Below, piece after piece: positions 6,679 through 15,989 of a DNA stretch of 53,909 bases. The notes under the pieces were generated by a model. That model saw only the letters and a program-made list of their open reading frames with translations. It was not told the DNA's origin and ran no database searches. The first letter of the stretch is position 1. Each line of letters opens with the position of its first letter. This DNA is from Planctomycetaceae bacterium (GTDB lineage: Bacteria > Planctomycetota > Planctomycetia > Pirellulales > Thermoguttaceae), in assembly GCA_031277105.1 (NCBI GenBank), contig JAISLW010000285.1, forward strand, positions 1 through 53,909. Direction: 5' to 3'. The translations under genes were made by a program, and so were the position numbers.

Positions 6679-9600
6679 ATGAGTGTGTATGATTATTTTG
6701 GCGGCGGCGGTCGTGCGCGGGAGTCGCTTGACGACGCTGTTCGGCGATTGCGGGGCGAGCTTGCGTCTGGCGAATTACATGTTCGTCCGGAGTTGGCGGA
6801 GTTATTGATGCGACAGGCGCATTTTGCGGCGGAGAGTACGCGTATCGACGATGCGGTTCGACTTATTAACGAATCAATTTCAATCGTATCCGATCTCGTC
6901 CGCGACGGGCAATATGAATACAGAGCGTCCGCAGTTCGTTGCAAGATGTTTAAGGCTGTTCTTATTCGGATACAAAAAGGGATGGAAGCGTCGCTCGCCG
7001 AATTTAACGAAGTAATACGCTATATTAACGACAATATTCCCGACGACGATATTAACGGAATGAATATGTTGGCGATTACGTTGATGAATAAATCAGACAT
7101 ATTAAATACTCTTGGCGCTAATGCCGCCGCTGCTGCGGCGCAGGAGCATGCGGCGCGTATTTGGGAACGTTTGGTTGATTTGGGATCGATTGAATTTCGT
7201 TCTCCGCTTATTACGGCGCTTTTGGCGCTAGGCAATACGCACGTCCAAATGGGCGATTCAAACGCAGGATTAGCAGATTATCAACGCGGATTAAGTTTTA
7301 TACGCGACGGAATTGACGGGCGTTTAATCGACGATGAAACGGATTACACCGGTTATTTGATTCAGACGTTGATGAATATTTCGCGTTTGGTTGATCGTTT
7401 TGGCAACACGCGCGACGCTATTTCTTACGCAGACGAAGCGATAAACACTATTGTAAATATCGTAACTAACGGACATCCGCAAATAATGCCGATATTGACC
7501 GGATTATATCAACATCGCGGAATGTTGCTCGATAAATCCGGCAATCATACGGCGGCGCTAGATGATTTTGAACGCGCGCGCGATATTTATCTTCAATCTT
7601 TACGTCGCGGTCATCTTGGCAGTCCGGCTGATTACGTCGTGCGAACAGGTCTAGCGAATACGTTAATGTGTTGCGCAAATATTTATGCTCACATGAAACG
7701 GTTCAAAGAAGCGGCGGCGGCATACGAAGAAGCGATACGCGTCTATCAACAAGCGGCTGAATTTAGACCCGTCGATGACAACGACGAAACATTTCTCCCG
7801 TACTCAATCGGAATAATTCAGTTGAATTATGCGAACATGCTCATCGAACAAGGACAATTAGAGTTTGCGTTATCTTTGCAAGACCAGTCTATTAAGGTAT
7901 TGCAAAGTAGATATTCCAAAGGTCATTTTGAAGTTTTGCCTAATCTTGTTTCGGCGTATCGTAGGATGGCGGACGTGCAGCGGATGTTGTCTGATTTTCC
8001 GGCTGTTTTTGCGACGTTGGAGAAATTGATTGAGTTGCTTGAAGGGGCGATAGACAATGGCAATTTTGAATTTCGCGGCGAGCTGGCGATAGTATTTGCG
8101 TTGAGGTCGGTTTTGAGAAAAGATATGAGCGACTTTGATGCGGCAATTGAGGATACTGTTCGGGCAATGCGCATATTTAGAACAATTTCAGACGACGAAA
8201 TCGATACGCCGGAAACGCCATGGTCAAAAATGCAATGGGGAGAATCACTCGCCGAAATAACAAGATTGTACTTGGCAAAAGGCGAGTTAGAAGACGGATT
8301 TGAGTTTTTCCGCAAGCAGATCGACGTTCCGTATTCGGAGGACGACTTAAAAAACCGTTTGCGTTTATTTGATATATTATTTGGATACTCGCAATACGTC
8401 GAGTTCGTCGCTAAATTTACCAAAACAGAATACGAAAAAAAGAGAACGCCCGCTAAGAAAAAATTACGCAACGTTATCGCGACCGCAATCGATATTGCAA
8501 GTCGCGGCGTTGAACTAATTCAGAAAACTTATCCCGCTATATCAGAAATTACGCAAAAAGAAGTAAACGATTACATTGCCGAAATAAACCAAAATAAAGA
8601 ACAACAAAATAAAAACGAACAAGATAAACTTGATACAGAAAATATTGAAACTAAACAAAACGAAAACGAACAAGTTGAAAACGAGCAAGTTAAAAGCGAG
8701 CAAGTTAAAAGCGAGCAAGTTAAAAGCGAGCAAGTTGAAAGCGAGCAAGTTAAAAGCGAGCAAGTTGCAAACGAACAAGTTGAAAGCGAGCAAGTTGAAA
8801 ACGAGCAAGTTAAAAGCGAGCAAGTTGAAAACGAGCAAGTTGAAAACGAGCAAGTTAAAAACGAGCAAGTTAAAAGCGAGCAAGTTGAGAGCGAGCAAGG
8901 TGGAGGTTTTATTGTTGGCGAGGTTGGCGATGGCGTGATTATTAACGTTGGAGTTGGCGGCGTGTTTAATGATCCGGTGGTTCGGCTTTTTTTCTTTATG
9001 AAATATACTTTTTTTCATCAATTGCGTAGTTTATTGTATCAACTTCTTGGCGATGATAATTCTGCGATTTCTGATTGTGAGCGGTCATTTATTGGTTGGA
9101 CGGTTTTGATTTCGGATTTGGACAAGTTGTATTTGCAGCGTCAATATTATGTTCGTGAAATGGAGGCGATGCGGGCGATGGAGGCGGAGCGTCAATATGA
9201 CGGTAATTATTTTGAGAGCGTAAAATCGATTTCTGAAATGGAGCGTCGTGTGCCGCCGTCTGATTTTTTTGAGGAGCGTTGGCGTTATTATGTTTCGGAG
9301 TTGCGTGATACGTTGCAACGTTGGGCGTTATTGGAGTTATCGGTTCACAGGGTGGATCGTGCGGGGATGGTTTATGGATTGGATGTTAATTTGGCGAGAG
9401 ATATGGTTCGGCGAAACGTAATACATTCGGACAGATTTTTGATATTGTCTTTATTATCTTATGCCAAAGGGATGGCGGTAAACGGTGAATATGAAAAAGC
9501 GTTTTATTCTTATACGGAAGTGTTGGATTTGATATTAAATCGGTTAGCGACGGATTCTTGTTTTGAGGATTATGAAATGTTCAGGCATATAATAATTGCG

Positions 9601-9813
9601 CTAATAACTTTCTTGACAAAAAGTAATTTAGCGCAACATGTAAATGAAATATTAGAACTATACGTCGCAGCCTTAGAAGAATTTAAATTACCTTTACCAG
9701 ACGTGCAAAAATGGAAAGAATTATGTACGTTATCAGAATTAGAAATAAACAACGAAGAACTAAAAAAACGTTGCGAAAAATTATTAGAAAAACATCCCGA
9801 AGGAAAAAAGTAA
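6679..9813 (+). CDS. large TPR-repeat protein with EQVxS tandem repeat
   Basis: A 1044-aa soluble protein with no signal peptide or membrane helix. Residues 1-640 are almost all helical and carry TPR-like units ('ALLALGNTHVQMGDSNAGLADYQRG', 'HRGMLLDKSGNHTAALDDFERARDIY', 'ANIYAHMKRFKEAAAAYEEAIRVY'), so it probably acts as a protein-protein scaffold. Residues about 664-740 are 15 copies of a charged 5-residue repeat (EQVKS/EQVEN). A Gly/Val patch then leads into a further helical domain with another TPR-like pair ('LSYAKGMAVNGEYEKAFYSYTEVL'). The start is ATG 6679, without an obvious ribosome-binding site. The gene ends 10 bp before an R2 element. The function is unknown. The antisense ORF 8542..9021 and the + frame ORF 8630..8938 are shadows of the repeat. 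Confidence 0.85.
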   Translation: MSVYDYFGGGGRARESLDDAVRRLRGELASGELHVRPELAELLMRQAHFAAESTRIDDAVRLINESISIVSDLVRDGQYEYRASAVRCKMFKAVLIRIQKGMEASLAEFNEVIRYINDNIPDDDINGMNMLAITLMNKSDILNTLGANAAAAAAQEHAARIWERLVDLGSIEFRSPLITALLALGNTHVQMGDSNAGLADYQRGLSFIRDGIDGRLIDDETDYTGYLIQTLMNISRLVDRFGNTRDAISYADEAINTIVNIVTNGHPQIMPILTGLYQHRGMLLDKSGNHTAALDDFERARDIYLQSLRRGHLGSPADYVVRTGLANTLMCCANIYAHMKRFKEAAAAYEEAIRVYQQAAEFRPVDDNDETFLPYSIGIIQLNYANMLIEQGQLEFALSLQDQSIKVLQSRYSKGHFEVLPNLVSAYRRMADVQRMLSDFPAVFATLEKLIELLEGAIDNGNFEFRGELAIVFALRSVLRKDMSDFDAAIEDTVRAMRIFRTISDDEIDTPETPWSKMQWGESLAEITRLYLAKGELEDGFEFFRKQIDVPYSEDDLKNRLRLFDILFGYSQYVEFVAKFTKTEYEKKRTPAKKKLRNVIATAIDIASRGVELIQKTYPAISEITQKEVNDYIAEINQNKEQQNKNEQDKLDTENIETKQNENEQVENEQVKSEQVKSEQVKSEQVESEQVKSEQVANEQVESEQVENEQVKSEQVENEQVENEQVKNEQVKSEQVESEQGGGFIVGEVGDGVIINVGVGGVFNDPVVRLFFFMKYTFFHQLRSLLYQLLGDDNSAISDCERSFIGWTVLISDLDKLYLQRQYYVREMEAMRAMEAERQYDGNYFESVKSISEMERRVPPSDFFEERWRYYVSELRDTLQRWALLELSVHRVDRAGMVYGLDVNLARDMVRRNVIHSDRFLILSLLSYAKGMAVNGEYEKAFYSYTEVLDLILNRLATDSCFEDYEMFRHIIIALITFLTKSNLAQHVNEILELYVAALEEFKLPLPDVQKWKELCTLSELEINNEELKKRCEKLLEKHPEGKK
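8668..8899 (+). repeat. 15-bp coding tandem repeat (EQVxS/N)
   Basis: Fifteen in-frame units of the type GAGCAAGTTAAAAGC encode E-Q-V-(K/E/A)-(S/N). Units differ at two codon positions only (AAA/GAA and AGC/AAC). The unit is a multiple of three, so copy-number change would lengthen or shorten the linker without breaking the frame. Confidence 0.95.
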
Positions 9814-9823
9814 AATTCAAAAT

Positions 9824-10115
9824 ATAACCGTCACGAAAATTTAAACGTCAGCCGGATCGCGGATGTTTCGCATGCGATCCTTTGGTCCCGCCTGCATCCC
9901 AGGATCGCGGGCGTCTCGCCTGCAAGCGGTTGTATTCAACCGCAAATGAGCGAGGTTATATCTCAACCGTTTTTTTTGTTTACCTTTCGGCAAATTGCGG
10001 GCGAGACGTCTGCGATCCTTCAAACGATTTTTTGTTATACAAAAAATTGTCCTACTTGTTCCTCAAAAAAGTTGCTAATACTTATTTTGCTAAACAAATT
10101 TCCGTGAGCGGTTAT
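9824..10115 (+). repeat. R2 composite with R5 core
   Basis: The terminal repeats are ATAACCGTCACGAAAATTT and AAATTTCCGTGAGCGGTTAT. The R5 core at 9902-10018 is complete. The element fills the whole space between the convergent stop codons of the TPR gene and the PfkB gene. Confidence 0.8.
9902..10018 (+). repeat. R5 element
   Basis: A 117-bp copy. The first hairpin is GCGGTTG-TATT-CAACCGC (loop change) and the second is TTTACC-TTTC-GGCAAA with one mismatch. The closing stem is partly worn (GCGGGCGAGACGTCTGCGATCC). Confidence 0.8.
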
Positions 10116-10126
10116 GAATTTTGATA

Positions 10127-11032
10127 TTAGAACGAGGCGATTTTTTTGAATTGTTCACGTCTGGCGTTGATGGCGTTTAGGTCTAATTTTTGCAAGCTTT
10201 CTAAACTAAATCCTTCTACGCAGAAGCTTGCGATCAAGGTTCCGTAAACTAGCGCATTTTTGATAGTATTTTCGTCTAGTTTTCCATTTTGCGCAACGAT
10301 ATATGCGAACATTGCGCCGGCAAAAGAGTCTCCTGCGCCGGTAGGATCGACGACTTTTTCGGTTGGGAATGCCGGTACGACGTAAATTTCGTTTTTGCTT
10401 AAAAAGACGGCGCCGTGTTCGCCTTTCTTTATTACGACAAATTTGGGTCCCCATTCCAAAATAGTACGTCCTGCTTCTAGCGTGTTTAATTTACCTGTTA
10501 AATCTCTTGCTTCGCTGTCATTTAACACAAGCCCGTCTATGTTACGAATTAGTTTATCAAGATTTTCTCTTGCGATATTTATCCACAAATCCATCGTATC
10601 GGCAACAACAAGTTCAGGTTTGTCAATTTGGCTTAATGCTTCCAATCCAGTCGCTGGGTCGCCGTTACCGATGAATAGATATTTTGTTTTACGATAAGAT
10701 TCGGGCAATTTAGGTTTAAATTTACCGAGTACGTTTAATTGTACGTCTAATGTTTCGCGTTCATTCATATTTTGGAGATATTTTCCTGTCCATCTGAATG
10801 TTTTCCCGTTTTTTTCAATTTCCAGACCGGCGACGTCGATATTGTGTTCTTTAAAAATATTTGTATGTTCCGGCAACCAATCGTCGCCTACAACGCCGAC
10901 TAATTGTACGGGAACAAAAAAACTAGCCGCATACGACGCAAAACTAGCCGAACCGCCCAAAATATTTTCACGCCGCGCAACCGGCGTCTCTATACTGTCT
11001 ATCGCAACCGAACCAACTACTGTTAATTCCAT
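10127..11032 (-). CDS. PfkB-family carbohydrate kinase
   Basis: A 301-aa ribokinase-fold kinase expected to phosphorylate a sugar or nucleoside with ATP in the cytoplasm. The N-terminal PfkB signature region is 'ILGGSASFASYAASFF' (about 24-39). The C-terminal signature VVDPTGAGDSFAGAMFAYI (about 227-245) contains the anion hole GAGD and the catalytic base Asp235. 'TMDLW', 'LVLNDSEA' and 'VVIKKGEHGA' are landmarks of a widespread PfkB subfamily whose substrate I cannot name. The start is ATG 11032; the region upstream holds only R3 and R1 remnants. The stop is 12 bp from the R2 element at 9824-10115. The gene stands alone, so the context does not reveal the substrate. Confidence 0.92.
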   Translation of the reverse strand: MELTVVGSVAIDSIETPVARRENILGGSASFASYAASFFVPVQLVGVVGDDWLPEHTNIFKEHNIDVAGLEIEKNGKTFRWTGKYLQNMNERETLDVQLNVLGKFKPKLPESYRKTKYLFIGNGDPATGLEALSQIDKPELVVADTMDLWINIARENLDKLIRNIDGLVLNDSEARDLTGKLNTLEAGRTILEWGPKFVVIKKGEHGAVFLSKNEIYVVPAFPTEKVVDPTGAGDSFAGAMFAYIVAQNGKLDENTIKNALVYGTLIASFCVEGFSLESLQKLDLNAINARREQFKKIASF

Positions 11033-11054
11033 CTTAAATTATTTCCTTTCTTGG

Positions 11055-11241
11055 GAATTTCTAAAAACTCATTTGCTCAAGGGTATCTCTAAAAATAAGT
11101 TTTTAGAAGTTCCCTCTTATTATAATGCTCGTGCTTAAAATTCATCAATTTAAAAGCGTAAAAGTTTGCCGTCCGATAATTAGGCGGACGGCGGTAAACG
11201 CAAATTGGTAAACGCAAATTAAAGCAAGAACAACTTAAACA
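11055..11241 (-). repeat. R3 remnants and a variant R1
   Basis: TTTCTAAAAACTCATTTG and TCTCTAAAAATAAGTTTTTAGAAGTT are R3 end remnants. From 11121 an R1 copy follows (GCTCGTGCTTAAAATTCA ... TTGCCGTCCGATAATTAGGCGGACGGCGGTAAACGCAAATT) with its last block duplicated. Confidence 0.6.
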
Positions 11242-11379
11242 ACGTATCACAAACGTATGATACGTTTACTAATTTTCGAGGTTTGGATTTTAATATGAAT
11301 TTTATATTTATCAATATAGAGTACATTTTTTAGAATAAACGCAATCGTCTCGCCTACAATCAAAACGCTTGCGATCCTC
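11237..11379 (+). repeat. 143-bp direct repeat, copy A
   Basis: The stretch is identical to 12622-12764 at all but four positions, with no gaps. It contains the palindrome ACGTATCA...TGATACGT and ends in a decayed R5-like half. The two copies flank the gene at 11489-12574. Confidence 0.9.
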
Positions 11380-11380
11380 C

Positions 11381-11478
11381 CAATTGTCCCAATTGTTCCT
11401 TTGGTCTCGTTTGTCTCAATTGTCACACGAAAATTACCAAAACGTAATTTAATAAAAAATTTTTCGAGAGCGTTTACT
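11381..11478 (+). repeat. R2 right arm
   Basis: 'CAATTGTCCCAATTGTTCC...' and 'CCAAAACGTAATTTAATAAAAAATTTTTCGAGAGCGTTTAC' match the right half of R2. No left half was found. Confidence 0.55.
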
Positions 11479-11488
11479 AAAATATTAA

Positions 11489-12574
11489 CTAACTTTTTTG
11501 TTTTAGACGGCAGTATAAGGCAAAAATAAGCATAACGATTCCAACTACAATAAACAAAACTCTAAAAATAAATTCAATTGGAGAACGCGGCGGGACAGAA
11601 TTTTCGGCGTTCTTAATAAATTTTTCTCTTTGTTTGTCTGAAAAAGGAATTTTAATAGTCTCGCCGGTAATATCATTTTTACCTAAAGTTCCAGGCGGAA
11701 ATTTTGGATTCCATTCTTTGGCAAAAAATTTATCTAAACGCCTCACGTTCAATACTTCAAAAGAATAATCTACGCCAATAAAAGGATCCTTTGATGAATG
11801 AGTAAGAGCAAATTTCCGATAAACATGACCTTTTTCAGGAAAAACAACATCGCCAAATTTACCTATTTTTTGAACTTTAATATCGTAAGATATTTCCTTG
11901 TTTTTCAAATTTGTTGCTTTCGTTCTAACGATCATACAATTGGGCGGCTTCAAGACGTGAATTTCGTATTCTATATCTTGAATTACATTTTTGCAAACGA
12001 GCGTTTCATAACCGTCCAATGTTTGTGTCGTATCAAAATTTAATGTATCTTTTTTCTGTTTCCAAAAAGTTTCGTATTGATGAGGATCTAAAATTGTAAA
12101 CGGTAATCCCACGATACTGCTTGTAATGAGAAAAACAAAACTATCATCCAAAAAATTTTCCGGCATATTGAATGCAACAATTCGAGCGTCGCTTGTTTTA
12201 CCTTTGAGCATATCATTTCGTTTAAATATATGTGATTGTTCTCCGTTGAATGCGATAAAATTTTCAATTTGATATTCTCCATCTTGAGGTGATTCCTCGA
12301 TAAGACATTGGATTGGAAGACTTTTTTGCGGCAAATGCAAACGATAAGTATTTTTTCGTTTAACCATTTCTCCTTTAGGATTTTTATAATCGGCTATGTA
12401 AGTAAATTCACATAGATCGTATTCTGCAAATTGTTTTTCGATACCAATCTTTATTTCTTCAAGATTAGCCGGAGGATTGGCATAAAGCGAATAACAAGAA
12501 ACAACGCTTATCAGAAAAGCAATGTTAATACATAAAATGAAATATCTACAGTCCTGTAAAAAAAATATTTTCAT
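11489..12574 (-). CDS. secreted, membrane-anchored protein of unknown function
   Basis: A 361-aa protein I do not recognise at family level. Residues 10-33 form a signal peptide or N-terminal helix (ending near 'SLYANPPAN'), the middle 300 residues are beta-rich and extracytoplasmic, and 'FIFRVLFIVVGIVMLIFALYC' near the C-terminus is a membrane helix followed by a basic end. The pattern 'FPPGTLGKNDITGE' late in the chain resembles LolA/outer-membrane-lipoprotein-sorting-like proteins that I recall in planctomycetes. The gene at 14819-15904 has the same length and layout, as does the one at 47127-48377 in part, suggesting a loose family. The gene is bracketed by 143-bp direct repeats. The start is ATG 12574. 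Confidence 0.75.
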   Translation of the reverse strand: MKIFFLQDCRYFILCINIAFLISVVSCYSLYANPPANLEEIKIGIEKQFAEYDLCEFTYIADYKNPKGEMVKRKNTYRLHLPQKSLPIQCLIEESPQDGEYQIENFIAFNGEQSHIFKRNDMLKGKTSDARIVAFNMPENFLDDSFVFLITSSIVGLPFTILDPHQYETFWKQKKDTLNFDTTQTLDGYETLVCKNVIQDIEYEIHVLKPPNCMIVRTKATNLKNKEISYDIKVQKIGKFGDVVFPEKGHVYRKFALTHSSKDPFIGVDYSFEVLNVRRLDKFFAKEWNPKFPPGTLGKNDITGETIKIPFSDKQREKFIKNAENSVPPRSPIEFIFRVLFIVVGIVMLIFALYCRLKQKS

Positions 12575-12621
12575 AAATTACCTTTTTTAGTATCATTAAA
12601 ACTATCATACTCTAAAAATGC

Positions 12622-12764
12622 AAACAACGTATCACAAACGTATGATACGTTTACTAATTTTCAAGGTTTGGATTTTAATATGAATTTTATATTTATCAAT
12701 ATAGAGGACATTTTTTAGAATAAACGCAATCGTCGCGGCTACAATCAAAACGCTTGCGATCCTC
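12622..12764 (+). repeat. 143-bp direct repeat, copy B
   Basis: This is the partner of 11237-11379, in the same orientation, 1385 bp away. Differences: TTCAAGG for TTCGAGG, AGAGGAC for AGAGTAC, and two bases in CGTCGCGGCTA. Confidence 0.9.
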
Positions 12765-12834
12765 ACACTTGTCCTCACATCCCACTTGTCCCTGAAATAA
12801 TCCTTCTAATCTACAAACTGTTTAACAAAGTTTT

Positions 12835-14676
12835 TTAATTTTTGGTTTGTGTTTTCAGAGACGAAGACGAGTCTGGATCAATATGATAAATGTAAATTGA
12901 ATAGCCTGCCGAATCTATTGGTTTTAATTTTAGGAAATGTCTGTATTGTCTTTCTCGGTCATAAAGATAATTAACGCTTATAGCATAATAACCTGGTTTA
13001 GGTTCATAATTTGTTTGAGAATCGTTAGCCCAATATGGCATTGGTTTTGACGGTATTTTGGTTTGATCTAATGGATAACTACCAGAAAGCGCCACGTAAA
13101 TTTCTTTGATTTCCGAATGCTTCATACACCATCTTTCAAGATAAAAAATATCTTGCCCCCAATCAATATTACTGTCCAACAAATGCCGTCCGCCATTGCG
13201 AGCGCCGGAATTTAATAACGTTACAATAAATGATCGACCCGCAGGCTCTTGAGACGCAATCGGCTCTTTCGACGTAGATAAAATTGCGGATAATTCATTG
13301 AAATACGAAATACTATGCGGATAAATCCACATACTACTAAATATTGACCAAACAAGAAATATCAAAACCAAAACCTGCAAAAATCTTTTTCGTAACAAAA
13401 ATACCTTGCCAACCTTACTCGTCCAAATAAACAAAAACGGCAACGCCGGAATTACATATCGCGAATGCACGGAAAAACCAGATTGACTACTCACAAATAA
13501 TAACAACACAAGACCAGGCAAAAGAATTACCATCTCATCACGCCAAGATACGTTGCAGTCTTTTTGAAAAAACGTACAAAAAATCGCAAGCAAAAATAAA
13601 CCAATCACTCCCAACGGAATCTTAACAAGCAACGCATAAAAATAATAATAACACCAACCATGCTCCGACCATTCGCCGCGTAAATAAGATTGTAAACCGC
13701 GTTCAAAATCTAGCCGCTGCGTATCAATTCCTTGAACGAAATTAGCCGGCAACGGAACAGGAATTTTTCCAAGTAACATTTTCTCAAAACGATTCGCTCC
13801 GTTGAAAGGAATATCTTTGTGGTTTTTATAACCGGTAAAAAATGTCGTCTGAAATTTAAATTCGCCAAGTTGCTTGCCAAAACCTTCAAAAAAATAACCC
13901 ATGTTGATAATTAACAAACTCAACGAAAAAATAATTACAAGATGTTTCAATTGCCCAAACCAATCGCGCCTAGAAAGTAAATAAATATCAGACGCTCGAT
14001 AAAATAACCAAATAAAAATAAACAACGGATAAAAAATTAACAAAGTAAATTTCGTCAACTCCGCAAGACCAAGAACAAGACCACAAAATAACGCCTCCGG
14101 TAATTCAGCACGCTTCAACCAACAATGAAAAACATAAAACGCCGCAATACCAAAAACGCCAGACGGAACATCAGGACAAATTAAACAACCATAACCAAGA
14201 ATATAAGGCGAAAATATCCAAAATAATGAAACAATAACAGCGCTAAAAACGCCAAATAACTCTTTTGCCCAAACATAACAAATAATCGTTCCCAACAAAA
14301 CAAAAACAACCATACAATAACGACCACAAATCAACCAAAATAAATGTTCAGGATTCTTCTTGACCCAAATATCGCCCGCCTTGTACTCCATGCGACCAAA
14401 ATGCGAAAAACCAAGATCAGATTTAACCGGACAATACGTTCCCGCAAAAAAAGCCGGAAGCGAACCAATCATATCCGAAAACGGAGGATTAACATGAAAT
14501 ACAGAATAATCGCCAGTACGCAAACGAATCAAACCCGAAGCCAATCGACCATTTTCATTATAGACATAACTAAATCGATAAGGTAACGGAACTATAACTA
14601 ATACCGTTAATAAACATAAAAAAAACGGTACCAACTTTGATTGATTATTTCGTATTATTTGAAACGGTATTTTCAT
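12835..14676 (-). CDS. GT39-like membrane glycosyltransferase
   Basis: A polytopic membrane protein of about 613 aa of the PMT/ArnT-like (GT-C) class, which moves sugars from polyprenyl-phosphate donors to targets on the outer face of the membrane. The first periplasmic loop has 'VNPPFSDMIGSLPAFF', matching the region that holds the catalytic Asp/Glu in GT-C enzymes. About ten hydrophobic segments follow ('YCMVVFVLLGTIICYVWA', 'LGLAELTKFTLLIFYPLFIFIWLF' and others). The C-terminal 150 residues are soluble and include 'NSGARNGGRHLLDSNIDWGQDIFYLERW', a pattern I recall in bacterial GT39-like proteins. I prefer ATG 14676 (MKIPFQ) to the GTG at 14715, although neither has a strong ribosome-binding site. 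The acceptor is unknown. The downstream neighbour is the direct repeat B. Confidence 0.85.
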   Translation of the reverse strand: MKIPFQIIRNNQSKLVPFFLCLLTVLVIVPLPYRFSYVYNENGRLASGLIRLRTGDYSVFHVNPPFSDMIGSLPAFFAGTYCPVKSDLGFSHFGRMEYKAGDIWVKKNPEHLFWLICGRYCMVVFVLLGTIICYVWAKELFGVFSAVIVSLFWIFSPYILGYGCLICPDVPSGVFGIAAFYVFHCWLKRAELPEALFCGLVLGLAELTKFTLLIFYPLFIFIWLFYRASDIYLLSRRDWFGQLKHLVIIFSLSLLIINMGYFFEGFGKQLGEFKFQTTFFTGYKNHKDIPFNGANRFEKMLLGKIPVPLPANFVQGIDTQRLDFERGLQSYLRGEWSEHGWCYYYFYALLVKIPLGVIGLFLLAIFCTFFQKDCNVSWRDEMVILLPGLVLLLFVSSQSGFSVHSRYVIPALPFLFIWTSKVGKVFLLRKRFLQVLVLIFLVWSIFSSMWIYPHSISYFNELSAILSTSKEPIASQEPAGRSFIVTLLNSGARNGGRHLLDSNIDWGQDIFYLERWCMKHSEIKEIYVALSGSYPLDQTKIPSKPMPYWANDSQTNYEPKPGYYAISVNYLYDRERQYRHFLKLKPIDSAGYSIYIYHIDPDSSSSLKTQTKN

Positions 14677-14818
14677 CTTGTTTTGTAAACGATTTCTAAA
14701 TTTTTGCCGTAACACGAACAGAATACATCCAAATCAAATACGGCTCGGCAATCATAAACAAAATTATTTGAGCATAACTCGACTCATTTTTGAAGTAAAT
14801 GAATATTCACTTTTAACT

Positions 14819-15904
14819 CTATACTTTACTACGTAATGTTAGAATTATACGTTTTATTGCAATTAAAATTACAATAACGCCTAATAACTGAAAAAAATAA
14901 TTAACCCAACTAGTTGATCGCAAATTATCAAAATCCGGTTCGGTAAGACCATAATTAGAGAGCGTAAAACGTTTAGCATTTTGTGCCGGATTTAATTTTA
15001 GATCGAAATTATGCACAGATTTATATTCCGTATCCGTATATGTCATTGTATATGCAGAAATCAATGGAATATCTTTTTCATATCTATAATCACAAATAAT
15101 TTTGCACTTTCCTACTCCGAGTATTTCGACGTCGGCTTCTTTTATGAGCAAATAATCAGTTGTGAGCAAAAGTTTACCGTTACGCACATCTATCATCGGA
15201 TACTTTTGCAAACCTTCTGGAAGGTCAGAAATATCAGCAGTTTTATTATTACCCAAATTTTTTATAATCAATTCCTCATCAATAGCGCCGCTAGGAGTAA
15301 AAGTATAATCAACAGCATAATAATTAACGCCGTCTTTCTGAATCTCTTTTACTTGCTCAATATTAAATTCAGGCAGCCTTGCCAGCGTCGGAAGAAGTAC
15401 ATTAGGGTCTAACGCCAAACACCTTAAAATATAAAACCGAAAAACAAAATCCTTCAAGTCTTGTATTGATTTTTCTTTTCCTGATGGAAATTCGTAATTT
15501 CCTATATCATTTAATTCGTCTTGCGAATTTTTTTCAATTAAATCAACCGTCCACTGCTTGGCAGACGCCGGATGCTGAACTCTAAAAAAATAATTTTGCG
15601 AATATGAATTAACAATTTTCGTCTTTTTCTGCGGATCATCTATTTCTTGTAAACTCCAATTCTTTTGTCTCAAAACATAACTTGTATAGTTATTCGTCAT
15701 TTTATCGTTCTTAAAAGTCGCAATTTTTATATTTCCATCAACTCCATTTTTAAAATTTGATAAATATTTTTTCCAAATTTCTTGCGAATTTTCTGTTATA
15801 TGTTTTTTTAAGTCTGAAACCTCTTCAGCAATAAGTATTGACGAAGGCAGAATTACAAATAAACCCAAAAAAATTATCATTTTCATTAACATTTTCATTA
15901 ACAT
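14819..15904 (-). CDS. secreted, membrane-anchored protein of unknown function
   Basis: A 361-aa protein with a signal peptide (residues 9-26, ending 'SILIAEE'), a long extracytoplasmic domain and one C-terminal membrane helix ('YFFQLLGVIVILIAIKRIIL') with a basic tail. 'FTLSNYGLTEPDF' just before the helix resembles the end of other planctomycete secreted proteins. It shares length and layout with the 11489-12574 product, but I see no long stretch of identity. GGAGAT about 7 nt upstream supports ATG 15904. The first 12 bases ATGTTAATGAAA are duplicated, giving tandem in-frame ATGs (MLMKMLMKM). The gene may be co-transcribed with the glycosyltransferase 143 bp downstream. The function is unknown. 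Confidence 0.75.
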   Translation of the reverse strand: MLMKMLMKMIIFLGLFVILPSSILIAEEVSDLKKHITENSQEIWKKYLSNFKNGVDGNIKIATFKNDKMTNNYTSYVLRQKNWSLQEIDDPQKKTKIVNSYSQNYFFRVQHPASAKQWTVDLIEKNSQDELNDIGNYEFPSGKEKSIQDLKDFVFRFYILRCLALDPNVLLPTLARLPEFNIEQVKEIQKDGVNYYAVDYTFTPSGAIDEELIIKNLGNNKTADISDLPEGLQKYPMIDVRNGKLLLTTDYLLIKEADVEILGVGKCKIICDYRYEKDIPLISAYTMTYTDTEYKSVHNFDLKLNPAQNAKRFTLSNYGLTEPDFDNLRSTSWVNYFFQLLGVIVILIAIKRIILTLRSKV

Positions 15905-15989
15905 TTTAACATCTCCTATTTATTCAATAATTAACTTTACGATGGGCATATACTTTTCACACTTTAAATTGCGGTTTTCAAAAAATACT

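Noticed and set aside
8542-9021. Antisense 159-aa ORF rich in 'NLLVFNLLAF'
   Set aside because: It is the complement of the 15-bp EQVxS repeat and its flank inside a clear + strand gene. The hydrophobic repeat is a by-product of the codons GAG CAA GTT.
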